This document shows positions 36,214-44,773 of a DNA stretch of 64,000 bases, one piece after another. The first letter of the stretch is position 1; each line of letters begins with the position of its first letter. The stretch is from RGIG3701 sp031553595 (lineage in GTDB: Bacteria; Planctomycetota; Planctomycetia; Pirellulales; Thermoguttaceae), in contig JAVBLI010000018.1 in NCBI GenBank assembly GCA_031553595.1, positions 1-64,000 of the forward strand, written 5' to 3'. Under the pieces are notes generated by a model. It saw only the letters and a program-made list of their open reading frames with translations, did not search any database and had not been told where the DNA came from. The translations under genes were made by a program, and so were the position numbers.

Positions 36214-37884
36214 TTACCGCCACTCGTAGGCCACGCCGTTGGGCTTGCCGGAAGGGAATCTTTTCATGAAAATCGCCTCGTATTCCTTGCCGTCCGTTAC
36301 ACCGGGCAGGGGCATAAGCCGCCAGTTACGCTCGGGGTCATGCCCATTCGGATTGATTTTCAGCAGTTTCAGGTGCAGATCAGTCAGGCGTTTGGTTTGG
36401 GCCATGGACAGGGAATTAATCCGCCGTTTATTTACCTTGTCCATCAGCAGCGCAACGTTATGTAGCACGACAGTCGGCGGCGACGGCTCCTTTTCCGCCA
36501 GTTTTTCCCACATCGTCAGGGCGTCGACATACCTCCCCCGCAACGCCGATGCGACTGCCAGGTTATTCAGCACCGCCGCGTCCTGGCTCTTCTTCTCGCA
36601 CCGCGAAAACGCCAGATACGCATTACCCGTGTTCTTGTTCCCATACGCCTCGACCAACCCGAGCACGAAATCGGCCTCCCAACTATCCTTGTCCGCCGTC
36701 GCCGCCTTCCTGAACTCCGCCACCGCCAACCCCTTCTGCCCCACCTTCAAATACGCCAGCCCCTTTTCCAGCAACTCATCCGCCACACGCTGTTTTTCAA
36801 TGATCTTCATCTGCTCCGGCGGAAACGGCATGAAAGCCAGGGCACTGGTGCTCCCCCCACCAAATCGATTGATAAATTTGTCGTTTTTGACATCATAAAT
36901 AGATACTGATTTGCTCGTATACCACTGCGCAAAGGCAATGTACTTTTCATCCGGAGACCAAGCAACGGAAAGAGCATATTTACCACCGGGAGAAAGTTCT
37001 TTTATCAATTCTCCATTTTGTGAACTATAGAGACAAAACGTATCATTTTTTCCTGGAGCTACGACGAATTTTCCACTTGGTGACCAGGCAAAAGATGTAT
37101 TGTCTGTATCAAACTTATATAAACATTTCCCTGTTTGAATGTCCCAGACTCCTCTGCTGAGTCCAAGGTATTTTCCATCTGGGGAAAAACAAACATTATG
37201 GCCGCCAACATCCAGCGTGGCTGCGATTCTTCCTGATGGTATTTCTCGTATTTCTGCGACACCACCTCGAGTAGTCACCACATTTTTTCCATCGCAAGAA
37301 AAAGAGATGGCCTTGAATGGTATGCCGCCATCTTTGGGATGTTTCCATGTTTGCAGAAGTTTTCCAGTGTCAACATCCCATAATTTTACGTCGTTTCGGT
37401 AGTATTTTTCGCCATTACCATTCTCGTTTTCACCTCTTTCATCTGCGTGGTAAAGAGTGGAAACAACGTATTTTCCATCTGGCGAAATATCAGCGTGCTC
37501 TCCTGATTCTCGACCAAAATCTCTGAGAATTTTTCCCGATTCCACATCAATCACGAAGACAGTATCGACTGGACCGTTGCGATCTGGGTTATCTCGGCGA
37601 TTCCCTGCCGGGACTACCAGGCGTTTTCCATCAGCTGAAAAAGAAATTTTCGTGTGATTTCGAATTGGCCAATGCCCGAGGTCAAGCGAACTCAAGTCCT
37701 TCACACACTCCCCGGTTAAAGCGTTATAAATTTTTAACGGTTCAGGTGTACAATCCCCTCCCACTGCCAGCAGATATCGCGGCACCTCCGTTTTTTTCGG
37801 TTCGGCGGCAGAGAGAGGGTGATTATAGGGCGAAAACAGAAATAACGCAAGAAAAAACAGAGAAACAACACGTCGGAAAGTCAT
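36214..37884 (-). CDS. Secreted WD40-like beta-propeller protein with C-terminal TPR
   Basis: The 556-residue protein has a signal peptide (ending near HPLSAAE). WD40-type blades follow to about residue 360, recognisable by repeated FSADGKRLVV, ISPDGKYVVS, WDVDTGKLL, FSPDGKYLGL and WSPDEKYIAF. Helical TPR-like repeats follow from about residue 375 (GLAYLKVGQKGLAVAEFRKA). It is probably a scaffold. ATG 37884 is chosen because GAGGTG lies 4 bp upstream. The propeller-coding part (about 36880-37680) is visibly richer in A+T than the TPR-coding part, so the gene may be a mosaic. A structured RNA candidate ends 60 nt upstream on the same strand. Confidence 0.75.
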   Translation of the reverse strand: MTFRRVVSLFFLALFLFSPYNHPLSAAEPKKTEVPRYLLAVGGDCTPEPLKIYNALTGECVKDLSSLDLGHWPIRNHTKISFSADGKRLVVPAGNRRDNPDRNGPVDTVFVIDVESGKILRDFGRESGEHADISPDGKYVVSTLYHADERGENENGNGEKYYRNDVKLWDVDTGKLLQTWKHPKDGGIPFKAISFSCDGKNVVTTRGGVAEIREIPSGRIAATLDVGGHNVCFSPDGKYLGLSRGVWDIQTGKCLYKFDTDNTSFAWSPSGKFVVAPGKNDTFCLYSSQNGELIKELSPGGKYALSVAWSPDEKYIAFAQWYTSKSVSIYDVKNDKFINRFGGGSTSALAFMPFPPEQMKIIEKQRVADELLEKGLAYLKVGQKGLAVAEFRKAATADKDSWEADFVLGLVEAYGNKNTGNAYLAFSRCEKKSQDAAVLNNLAVASALRGRYVDALTMWEKLAEKEPSPPTVVLHNVALLMDKVNKRRINSLSMAQTKRLTDLHLKLLKINPNGHDPERNWRLMPLPGVTDGKEYEAIFMKRFPSGKPNGVAYEWR

Positions 37885-37943
37885 AAGGCACCTCATTTTA
37901 GCGGAAGAACGGAAGAATCGTGCGGCACATTAAAAATGCGCAT

Positions 37944-38166
37944 AAAAAAGGGGAGTACGTCGATACGCATCCCGCTCTGAGGGTCTACAACTTCCCTAAT
38001 TCACAGACACATACGGGCACTCCCCAATGGATTGAGGCGCAAACGCATTTCGTGAATTTATTATAACACGCGAAGACAGAACGACGCATCGGCGCACAAT
38101 CTGTCCCCGGCGTGTGATTTCTCACTCTACGAGAAAAAGTTGTAGATTTTCAGAGCGTAAAGCGAT
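37944..38166 (-). ncRNA. Candidate structured RNA, about 220 nt
   Basis: Read on the minus strand, the 5' part CGCTCTGA (38157-38150) and TCTACAACTT (38146-38137) pairs perfectly with AAGTTGTAGA (37993-37984) and TCAGAGCG (37980-37973). This makes an 8 + 10 bp long-range helix with a 3x3 internal loop. Inside are hairpins TTTCTC/GAGAAA, ACACGC/GCGTGT with GACAGA/TCTGTC, and AATTCAC/GTGAATT. The 3' end has ACTCCCC followed by six U (37949-37944). A sigma70-like promoter sits at the right distance upstream. No long reading frame fits. It matches no known family by eye: tmRNA, RNase P and SRP signatures are absent, and 6S RNA is only loosely similar. It could be an independent small RNA or a leader of the WD40-TPR gene. 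A TATAAT (38065-38060) inside it might be a second promoter. Confidence 0.55.
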
Positions 38167-38172
38167 AATTTT

Positions 38173-38201
38173 AGTATAATTCGAACCGCCTCAAAAGTCA
38201 A
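38173..38201 (-). promoter_or_regulatory. Promoter of the structured RNA candidate
   Basis: On the minus strand TTGACT (38201-38196) and TATACT (38178-38173) are separated by exactly 17 bp. The predicted start at about 38166 is at the 5' edge of the long-range helix. The -35 lies inside a small inverted repeat CGCCTC/GAGGCG (38187-38192 and 38202-38207). Confidence 0.65.
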
Positions 38202-38234
38202 GAGGCGAGGAAAGAAAATTCGCGGTGTGCGAGC

Positions 38235-38347
38235 AAAAAAGCAACAGCCGGGAACGCAGCGCAGCGAGAGTGACCGGATAGGAAGCAGAAAAAAATTACC
38301 ACTTCTATCCGGTCATTCCGCTGCGTTTCATTCCCGGTTGCTGTTTT
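38235..38347. repeat. 3'-end inverted-repeat element, copy 6
   Basis: AAAAAAGCAACAGCCGGGAA at the left pairs with TTCCCGGTTGCTGTTTT ending at 38347. The core GACCGGATA/TATCCGGTC is perfect. The compensating changes GCAAC and GTTGC, versus GCAGC and GCTGC in other copies, indicate selection for, or replication of, the paired state. It lies 12 bp downstream of the dehydrogenase stop. Confidence 0.9.
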
Positions 38348-38359
38348 AAAGCAAAACCA

Positions 38360-39373
38360 TCATGAAACCACATTCCGCGGCTTTCCGGCAAGAAACGCCC
38401 GGAGATTTTCGATCACCACATCCAGGCACCGCTTCCGCGACTCCCACGTGGCCCACGCCAGATGCGGGGTAATAAAACAGTTTTTCGCCGTCAGCAGCGG
38501 GTTATCTGCCGCCGGGGGCTCCGTGGAAAGCACATCCACCCCGGCCCCGGCCAGCCGCCCGTCATTCAGGGCCTCCGCCAGCGCCGCCTCATCCACCAGT
38601 CCGCCCCGGGCCGTGTTAATGAGCATCGCGCCGGGCCGCATCATGGCGATTCTTTCACGCGACGCCATTTTCGCGGTCTGCACATTCATCGGACAGTGCA
38701 GGCTCACGACATCCGCCGTGCGGAAAATTTCGTCCGCGCCGTCCACCGCCGGGATGTTCACGGATCCACCGCCGGGCAGGCCATCCAGTTTCAGAAACCC
38801 TCCAGGCACCGGTTTACTGCGGCACGCCACCACGTTCATCCGAAACGCCAGTGCCACCCGAGCCACGCCCTGCGCGATGTCCCCGAAACCCACCAGCCCC
38901 AGTGTTTTGCCGGCCAGCTCCATCAGCGGGTAATCCCAGTACGAAAAATCCACGCTCCGTGTCCACCGCCCCGCATGCACATCCGCCGCGTGCTGCGAAA
39001 GGTGAAACGTCAGATTCAGCAGATGCGCCCAGGCGTTCTGCACCACCGCGTCCGTGCTGTACGCCGGGACGTTCGTGACGGTCACGCCGTGCCGCCGCGC
39101 CGCCACCACGTCAATCACGTTATACCCCGTGGCCTGCACCCCGATATACTTCAGCCCGGGAAGCGCCGCAAACTCCGCCTCCCCGACCTGAATTTTGTTC
39201 CCGATCAAAATATCCGCGCCGCGCGCCTGCTCTAGCATTTCCGCCCGACTGGTAAACCGCGGGTACACCGTCAACTCCCCAAATTCCGCCAGCGGCGCGT
39301 AATCCAAATCCCCAGGATTCAGGCTATAACCGTCCGGAATCACGATTTTATGTTCGCTCATTTCGAAAATCAT
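38360..39373 (-). CDS. D-isomer-specific 2-hydroxyacid dehydrogenase (HprA/glycerate dehydrogenase-like)
   Basis: The 337-residue NAD-dependent enzyme interconverts a 2-oxoacid and a D-2-hydroxyacid, possibly hydroxypyruvate/glycerate. The Rossmann motif is LGLVGFGDIAQGVA. Catalytic-region landmarks are NTARGGLVDEAAL, VDVLSTEPP and the proton-donor region NCFITPHLAWATWE with its His. The ATG at 39373 overlaps the stop of the upstream small membrane protein as ATGA, implying translational coupling; an internal ATG at 39361 would give the usual family N-terminus. It is the last gene of a greA-led unit. Confidence 0.88.
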   Translation of the reverse strand: MIFEMSEHKIVIPDGYSLNPGDLDYAPLAEFGELTVYPRFTSRAEMLEQARGADILIGNKIQVGEAEFAALPGLKYIGVQATGYNVIDVVAARRHGVTVTNVPAYSTDAVVQNAWAHLLNLTFHLSQHAADVHAGRWTRSVDFSYWDYPLMELAGKTLGLVGFGDIAQGVARVALAFRMNVVACRSKPVPGGFLKLDGLPGGGSVNIPAVDGADEIFRTADVVSLHCPMNVQTAKMASRERIAMMRPGAMLINTARGGLVDEAALAEALNDGRLAGAGVDVLSTEPPAADNPLLTAKNCFITPHLAWATWESRKRCLDVVIENLRAFLAGKPRNVVS

Positions 39374-39582
39374 TCTTCCCGGCGTTTATCGTCGCGCCGC
39401 ACCGGACGGACGACCATCATAATGCCCAGCCCGATGGCCAGAACCACAAGAATGTACGGCGGGGCCCACGCAGTGGGGGTGGCCGCGTCATTTTTTTTCT
39501 CTTCCAGGGTCTTTGCCGCCAGCGCCACCAGCGGGGCGTTCATCACCAGCCAACAGAAAACCGCACGCATCATCCATTTCAT
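39370..39582 (-). CDS. Small membrane protein
   Basis: The product is about 70 residues from ATG 39582, with GGAG 8 bp upstream. It has an N-terminal hydrophobic or signal segment (AVFCWLVMNAPLVALAA), a short charged loop, a second transmembrane helix (YILVVLAIGLGIMMVV) and a basic tail (RPVRRDDKRREE). It lies between greA and the dehydrogenase, 51 bp after the first and overlapping the second by 4 bp. No family is recognised. Confidence 0.65.
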   Translation of the reverse strand: MKWMMRAVFCWLVMNAPLVALAAKTLEEKKNDAATPTAWAPPYILVVLAIGLGIMMVVRPVRRDDKRREE

Positions 39583-39633
39583 TTTTCCATCTCCACACAA
39601 ACCCCAATCCACGAACCTCGCCCCCATCGGCCG

Positions 39634-40107
39634 TCAGTCGCGGGTGATTTCCAGCACTTTCAGCTTCAGAATTCCGATCGGAACCTGCACTTCCGCGATT
39701 TCGCCGACTTTTTTGCCGCTGAGCCCGATCGCCAGCGGGCTGGTTAGCAGAATCCGCCCGTTCATGGCGTCCTCTTCGCCTTCGCCGACAAGCATAAAGG
39801 TCTCTGTCCGTCCGAAATTCATATTTTCCACCTTGACGGTGCAGCCGAATGCGACCTCATCCGAGGGGAAGGCGTTTTCGTCCACGATTTCCGCCTGGCT
39901 GAGTTTATAGCGCAGGTCGCTCATTTTCGCTTCCAGCAGCGCCTGCGACTCCCGCGCGCCGTGATATTCGGCATTTTCGCGCAGATCGCCCTCCGAACGC
40001 GCCTTTTCCAGCCGTTCGAGGATTGCCGGCAGCTCGATGTGCTCCATGTCGTCCAACTCCGCCCGCAGTTTATCGTACCCCGCCTGTGTCATATATGCCC
40101 GTGCCAT
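39634..40107 (-). CDS. greA: Transcription elongation factor GreA
   Basis: GreA binds the RNA polymerase secondary channel and stimulates cleavage of backtracked transcripts. The 157-residue protein has the normal GreA length. Its N-terminal coiled coil carries the acidic tip (SEGDLRENAEYHGARE), and the C-terminal FKBP-like domain ends with SPLAIGLSGKKVGEIAEVQVP. TTGGAG lies about 6 bp before the ATG. A strong promoter is about 150 bp upstream on the minus strand. Confidence 0.95.
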   Translation of the reverse strand: MARAYMTQAGYDKLRAELDDMEHIELPAILERLEKARSEGDLRENAEYHGARESQALLEAKMSDLRYKLSQAEIVDENAFPSDEVAFGCTVKVENMNFGRTETFMLVGEGEEDAMNGRILLTSPLAIGLSGKKVGEIAEVQVPIGILKLKVLEITRD

Positions 40108-40474
40108 GATGACTCCAATTTTCCTTCTTTTCTAAAAGGCCATCCATGCAAAAAGAACCGCGCAAGCACAAAAGATTACAAAACCAACGGCCCCTTTGCG
40201 CCGCGATTTGGTAATCCTTCCGTGTTGGCAGTTCTCCAAGTAAATTCCTGAACATCTCTATTATAGCACATTTCCCAAAACGAATCAAGGGCGCCGCGGC
40301 GAAATGCGAAATGGGGGGAGGGATTTCGCCCTCCATTTCTCATTACGCATTTCGCATTCCCCCTCCCCCCCTGCCCATCTCGCCGGATCGCGGTAAAATA
40401 GTGGTCGCTCTTTTTGTGGAGCCGTGGCGGCTTCACCATTACCTTTTGACCATTTTTTATGAAAGATCAAAAAA
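40108..40474. other. Divergent greA / aspartokinase intergenic region
   Basis: This 367-bp gap holds the greA leader (about 145 nt), the greA promoter at 40260-40288, and an inverted repeat GAAATGCG (40301-40308) / CGCATTTC (40346-40353). The repeat's inner part GGAGGG pairs with CCCTCC. Heptamer-like repeats CATTACG CATTTCG CATT lie at 40341-40358. A possible -10 TAAAAT for the aspartokinase gene is at 40394-40399, without a convincing -35. Confidence 0.6.
40260..40288 (-). promoter_or_regulatory. Strong promoter of the greA operon
   Basis: On the minus strand TTGATT (40288-40283) and a perfect TATAAT (40265-40260) with an upstream TG (extended -10) are 17 bp apart. Confidence 0.7.
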
Positions 40475-42367
40475 ATGTCAGTCGTTGTGCAGAAATTCGG
40501 CGGAACCAGTGTCGCGAACAGTGAAAAAATTGTTGCGGCAGCTCAAAAAGCGATTCGTGAGTGCAAGGCCGGTCACCAGGTGGTGATGGTCGTCAGCGCC
40601 ATGGGTAAAAACACGGACGGTCTCATTGCGCTGGCGAAAGAGACGATGGAAGTGGGTCGTGCGCAGGCTGAGACGACGACGGGTACGCAGGACGACAAAT
40701 TCGCGACCGCCGCCAAGGATTTCATGGACGGCCCGCTTTCCCGCGAAATGGACATGTTGCTGTCCACCGGCGAGCAGGTCAGCGTCGCGCTGATGGCCAT
40801 GGCCGTACACGAGTTGGGCTACAAATCCGTCAGCATGACCGGCGCCCAGATCGGCATCACCACCGACCAGGTGCACACGAAGGCCCGCATCAAGTCCATT
40901 TCCACCGACCGCATGCGTCAGGCGCTAGACGAGGGGAATATCGTCATCGCGGCGGGTTTCCAGGGCGTGGACGACGATTTTAATATTACGACCCTGGGCC
41001 GGGGCGGTAGCGATACCACTGCGGTGGCGCTGGCGGCGGTCTTGAATGCCGACTTCTGCGACATTTACACCGACGTCGACGGCGTGTATTCCATGGATCC
41101 GAAAATCCTGGCCGAGGCCCGCCGCATGACCCAGGTCAGTTACGACGAAATGCTCGAGCTGGCCAGCCTCGGCGCCAGTGTGATGCACAGCCGGTCGATC
41201 GAATTCGCCCGCAATTTCAACGTTCCGGTGCGTGTGCGTGCCAGCTTTGCCGACGGCCCCGGCACGATGATCGTTGCCAAGCCCGAATCCATGTCCCGTG
41301 CCGTCTGCGGTGCCGCGATCGTCAAAGACGAAGTCCGCATGACCCTCCGGGGTGTTCCGGATCACCCCGGCGCGGCCAGCGACATCTTCACTCCCCTGGC
41401 CGAGCAGCGAATCGTCGTCGACATGATCGTCCAGAACATCAGCACCGAGGGCGTCGCCGAGATTTGCTTCACGATTCCCAAGGCCGATTTCGCGTCGACG
41501 ATGCGCGTCCTGCAGGAGGTGAAGGAAGCGAAGCCGACGGCTTATGAGTCCATCAACCACAGCGACAAGCTTTCCAAAATTTCCATCGTTGGCAGCGGCA
41601 TGGCGGCCCAGACGGGCGTGGCCGAGAAAATGTTCCGCGCGTTGGCCGAGAAGGGCATCAACATCCAGATGATTTCCACCAGCGCCATTCGCATTTCGGT
41701 GCTCGTGGATCAGGACGTGGCGATGGAAGCGCTGCGGACGGTGCACAAGGCGTTCGAGCTGGAAAAGGCCCCGACCGATCTCGCAACCGAAAAGCCGCAC
41801 GAAATCGTCACCGAAGAGGAAAAAGTGCAGGCCGTCGAGCTTCTGCAGGAGATGCAGCTCCAGCAGTTCAAGCGGCTTTACCAGCAGCAGAAGCAGTTAG
41901 AGCGCCTTTTGATCGACAACATCGAAATGGACGACACGCAGGCCCGCATCACGCTCTCCGACGTGCCCAACACGCCCGGCCTGGCCGCCAAGGTCTTCAA
42001 GCAGATCAAAGACGCGAACGTCATGGTCGACATGATCGTCCAGAGTCAGGGCGAGCAGTCGCAGACCAGCCTCAGCTTCACCGTCCCCCGCAAAGACGCG
42101 GTCAAAGCGGCGGAAGTCGCCCGGGCGCTGGCGAAAGAGTTCGGCATGCCGGAACCGAAGCCGGCCATGAACGTCGACATCATTTCCCTCCGCGGCACAG
42201 GCATGCGGAGCCACACCAACGTCTCCTCCCAGATGCTCGGCCGTCTGGCCGCCGAAGGCATTAACATCGAGATGATCAACACGTCCGAAGTGTGCTTCAG
42301 CGCTGTCGTCGCCGCCGACAAGGGCGAAAAAACGCTGGCCGCCCTGAAAGATGAGTTCAAACAGTGA
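40475..42367 (+). CDS. lysC: Aspartate kinase with four C-terminal ACT domains
   Basis: This enzyme phosphorylates L-aspartate, the first step to lysine, threonine, methionine and diaminopimelate. The 630-residue protein opens with KFGGTSV and has the kinase motifs GRGGSDTTA and DVDGVYSMDPK. From about residue 270 the tail carries two pairs of ACT-like regulatory modules (VPDHPGAASDIFTPLAEQRI, ISIVGSGMAAQTGVAEKMF, VPNTPGLAAKVFKQI, ISLRGTGMRSHTNVSSQML). Standard aspartokinases have about 400-450 residues and one ACT pair; the doubled form is known from cyanobacteria and other bacteria. Feedback control by lysine and/or threonine is expected. No strong Shine-Dalgarno is seen. Confidence 0.93.
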   Translation: MSVVVQKFGGTSVANSEKIVAAAQKAIRECKAGHQVVMVVSAMGKNTDGLIALAKETMEVGRAQAETTTGTQDDKFATAAKDFMDGPLSREMDMLLSTGEQVSVALMAMAVHELGYKSVSMTGAQIGITTDQVHTKARIKSISTDRMRQALDEGNIVIAAGFQGVDDDFNITTLGRGGSDTTAVALAAVLNADFCDIYTDVDGVYSMDPKILAEARRMTQVSYDEMLELASLGASVMHSRSIEFARNFNVPVRVRASFADGPGTMIVAKPESMSRAVCGAAIVKDEVRMTLRGVPDHPGAASDIFTPLAEQRIVVDMIVQNISTEGVAEICFTIPKADFASTMRVLQEVKEAKPTAYESINHSDKLSKISIVGSGMAAQTGVAEKMFRALAEKGINIQMISTSAIRISVLVDQDVAMEALRTVHKAFELEKAPTDLATEKPHEIVTEEEKVQAVELLQEMQLQQFKRLYQQQKQLERLLIDNIEMDDTQARITLSDVPNTPGLAAKVFKQIKDANVMVDMIVQSQGEQSQTSLSFTVPRKDAVKAAEVARALAKEFGMPEPKPAMNVDIISLRGTGMRSHTNVSSQMLGRLAAEGINIEMINTSEVCFSAVVAADKGEKTLAALKDEFKQ

Positions 42368-42370
42368 TTT

Positions 42371-42391
42371 GTGGATTGTGGATTGTGGATT
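42371..42391. repeat. Heptamer tandem repeat (GTGGATT) x3
   Basis: Three perfect copies of GTGGATT start 4 bp after the aspartokinase stop codon. Confidence 0.8.
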
Positions 42392-42402
42392 GAATTTTTG
42401 TG

Positions 42403-42433
42403 AGCGTGGGGGCAATCGCAACCACGCTTTTTT
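42403..42433 (+). terminator. Rho-independent terminator of the aspartokinase gene
   Basis: A 7-bp stem AGCGTGG (42403-42409) / CCACGCT (42422-42428) with a 12-nt loop is followed by six T. Confidence 0.85.
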
Positions 42434-42491
42434 CATGTCCGCGAAACGGTAGGTGAAAAAACCACCGACATCAGCGCGTGACGTGCCCATC

Positions 42492-42600
42492 AAACAGCAG
42501 CCGGGAATACAGCGCAGCGGAATAACCGGATAGAATGGCCGAGCGATTCTCCGCTGCTGATCCGGTCATTCCGCTGCGCTGCATTCCCGGCTCTTGTTTT
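42492..42600. repeat. 3'-end inverted-repeat element, copy 7
   Basis: AAACAGCAGCCGGGAAT at 42492 pairs with ATTCCCGGCTCTTGTTTT ending at 42600. The core AACCGGAT pairs with ATCCGGTC with one mismatch. It lies 125 bp beyond the aspartokinase stop and after that gene's own terminator, so here it is not needed for termination. Confidence 0.9.
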
Positions 42601-42641
42601 GCGACCGCTTCCCTACAGCCCCGCGAACCGAAAAATCCGTG

Positions 42642-42669
42642 TAGACGTAAATAAAAAAGCTGCTATAAT
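42642..42669 (+). promoter_or_regulatory. Promoter of the short SecA gene
   Basis: TAGACG and an extended TGCTATAAT (-10 at 42664-42669) are 16 bp apart. The start point falls at the heptamer array, so the leader consists almost entirely of repeats. Confidence 0.5.
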
Positions 42670-42674
42670 ACCAC

Positions 42675-42716
42675 CATTCCTCATTCCTCATTCCTCATTC
42701 CTCATTCCTCATTCCT
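42675..42716. repeat. Heptamer tandem repeat (CATTCCT) x6
   Basis: Six perfect head-to-tail copies of CATTCCT plus a partial seventh occupy the sequence between the predicted -10 and the SecA start codon at 42727. An array of this kind can change copy number by slippage. Confidence 0.9.
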
Positions 42717-42726
42717 CATTTCCCCC

Positions 42727-44685
42727 ATGCGTGGCGTTCCCAGCGGTATCAGCGGACAATTCTGGTCGACGGTCGGCGGACTGACGACGAAGGGCAAACT
42801 TGCGCGGTGGGCGAAGCTGCTACCGATCATTGCGGGGTACGAGCCGGGGCTGATGGAGATGTCGGACGCGCAGATTCGCAAGGAAGGGCTTTCGCTGCGT
42901 TATCGTGCCCGAAGTGGGGAGCCGCTGCTGAAGCTTTTGCCCGAGGCGTTCGCGCTGGTGCGTGAGGCCGGGCGGCGGATGCTTGGCATGCGGCATTACG
43001 ATGTGCAGCTTCTGGGTGGAATCGCGGTTTTCAATCGCTCGATCGTCGAAATGCAGACCGGCGAAGGGAAAACGCTCACGGCCACGGCCCCGATGTTTCT
43101 TTACGCCTTGGCCGGGCGAGGGACGCAACTGGCCACCGTCAACGATTATCTCGCCAAACGCGACGCGGACTGGATGGCCCCCATTTACCGCGCCGTCGGC
43201 ATGGAAATCGGCGTCATCCAGACCGAACAGCAAACCGCCGAACGGGCGAAGCAGTACGCCTGCGACATCACCTACGGCACGGCGAAGGAGTTCGGATTCG
43301 ACTTCCTCCGCGACCGCCTTCTGCTGCGGCGTATTCGCGAGGGCCAGAACGATCTGATCGGCTCGATGCTCGAAAACCGCCGCGATTCGGGCGACAAACC
43401 GGTACAGCGGGATCCGTATTTCGCGCTGGTCGACGAGGCCGACAGTATTTTGATCGACGAGGCGCGCACGCCGCTGATTATCAGTGCCGTTCCAACGGAG
43501 GCGCAGAAGATCGAAGTTGCGACGTACCGGTGGTGTGCCGAGGTGACGGGCGAGTTCGTCGAGGATGAAGATTTCGAATTCGACGACGAGAAAAAATCGG
43601 TGGAGCTGACGAAAAAAGGCCGAGCGAAGGTGCGGATGCTGGAGAAGCCGGCGGACCTGGACACGGTCGGGATGTTCGACATGTACACGTTCATTGAGCG
43701 AGCCGTCAAGGTGCAGCGGGAGTTCAACCGCGACCGGCAGTATGTCGTGCAGGACGGCGAAATCGTGATCGTCGACGAGTTCACGGGACGGCTGTCGGAA
43801 GGCCGAAAATGGCGGGACGGCATCCACCAGGCCCTGGAGGCGAAAGAGAATATCGAAGTGACCGTGGCCACCGGGCAGGCGGCGCGGGTGACGGTGCAGG
43901 ACTTTTTCCTGCGGTATGAAAATCTCGCGGGCATGACCGGTACGGCAGCCGCCGGCGCGAAGGAAATGCGGAAAATTTACCGCTGCCATTTCGTTCCGGT
44001 GCCGACGAACAAGCCGCCGCGGCGTGTCTGTCTGCCCACGCAGGTGTATGGCACGAGCGACGAAAAATACCGCGCGATCGTCTCCGAAATCGCGGATATT
44101 CACGCCATCGGCCGACCGATTCTCATCGGCACGCGGTCGATCGACAAGTCGCTGATTCTTGCGGAATTGCTCGACGCGAAGGGAATCGAATATCAGATTC
44201 TCAACGCGTATCATGTCGAGGAGGAAGCGGGGATCGTGGAGCGTGCGGGACAGGTGGGGCGCGTGACGGTTTCGACGAACATGGCGGGCCGCGGGACGGA
44301 CATCCGGCTGGGCGAAGGCGTGGAGGCCATGGGCGGCCTGTTCGTCATCTGCACCGAGATGCACGAGTCCGCGCGCATCGACCGCCAGCTTATCGGCCGA
44401 TGCGGACGCCAGGGCGATCCCGGAGCGTACCGGCAGTATCTCTCCCTAGACGATGATCTCATCCTTTCCGGGTTCGGCCCGAAAGCCCAGAAAAAATACG
44501 AAACGCTCGGGCAAAAGACCCCGTCCCGCCGTTTCGACGCCCTGGCCGCATTCTTCAAGCGCGCCCAGGATAAAGTCGAACGCAAGCACTTCAAACAGCG
44601 CAAGGCGCTGATGTACTTCGAGAAGCAGCGAAAAAAGATGCAGCGCGAAATGGGCCAGGATCCGTATCTGGATTCGACGAACTGA
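42727..44685 (+). CDS. Short SecA-type preprotein translocase ATPase
   Basis: SecA drives proteins through SecYEG. This protein has 652 residues against about 850-950 in housekeeping SecA. It keeps Walker A MQTGEGKT, the DEAD region VDEADSILIDEARTPLIISA, the VDEFTGR-type preprotein cross-linking region, NMAGRGTDI and GRCGRQGDPG. It ends shortly after the second nucleotide-binding domain, with a short Lys-rich helical tail. The helical scaffold and wing are reduced, and the C-terminal zinc-binding SecB site is absent. A second, accessory SecA for selected substrates is the likely role. ATG 42727 has no Shine-Dalgarno; the upstream sequence is a heptamer repeat. Confidence 0.85.
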   Translation: MRGVPSGISGQFWSTVGGLTTKGKLARWAKLLPIIAGYEPGLMEMSDAQIRKEGLSLRYRARSGEPLLKLLPEAFALVREAGRRMLGMRHYDVQLLGGIAVFNRSIVEMQTGEGKTLTATAPMFLYALAGRGTQLATVNDYLAKRDADWMAPIYRAVGMEIGVIQTEQQTAERAKQYACDITYGTAKEFGFDFLRDRLLLRRIREGQNDLIGSMLENRRDSGDKPVQRDPYFALVDEADSILIDEARTPLIISAVPTEAQKIEVATYRWCAEVTGEFVEDEDFEFDDEKKSVELTKKGRAKVRMLEKPADLDTVGMFDMYTFIERAVKVQREFNRDRQYVVQDGEIVIVDEFTGRLSEGRKWRDGIHQALEAKENIEVTVATGQAARVTVQDFFLRYENLAGMTGTAAAGAKEMRKIYRCHFVPVPTNKPPRRVCLPTQVYGTSDEKYRAIVSEIADIHAIGRPILIGTRSIDKSLILAELLDAKGIEYQILNAYHVEEEAGIVERAGQVGRVTVSTNMAGRGTDIRLGEGVEAMGGLFVICTEMHESARIDRQLIGRCGRQGDPGAYRQYLSLDDDLILSGFGPKAQKKYETLGQKTPSRRFDALAAFFKRAQDKVERKHFKQRKALMYFEKQRKKMQREMGQDPYLDSTN

Positions 44686-44773
44686 CGCGGATTGCGGAAT
44701 GGATTTTCCGTCTGCATAAACACATCATCTTTTAAGCTACCTCCGCGCACCACAAACCGGTTTATATTCCGTG

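Noticed and set aside
37944..38166. RNase P RNA, SRP RNA or tmRNA
   Set aside because: The invariant motifs of these RNAs are absent. 6S RNA cannot be excluded but the three internal hairpins do not fit its simple rod.
38173..38207. tRNA-like or tmRNA-like piece (GGTTCGAAT with a CGCCTC/GAGGCG stem, minus strand)
   Set aside because: There is no acceptor stem, no CCA, no D arm and a 9-nt loop. The same bases form a good -35/-10 promoter pair.
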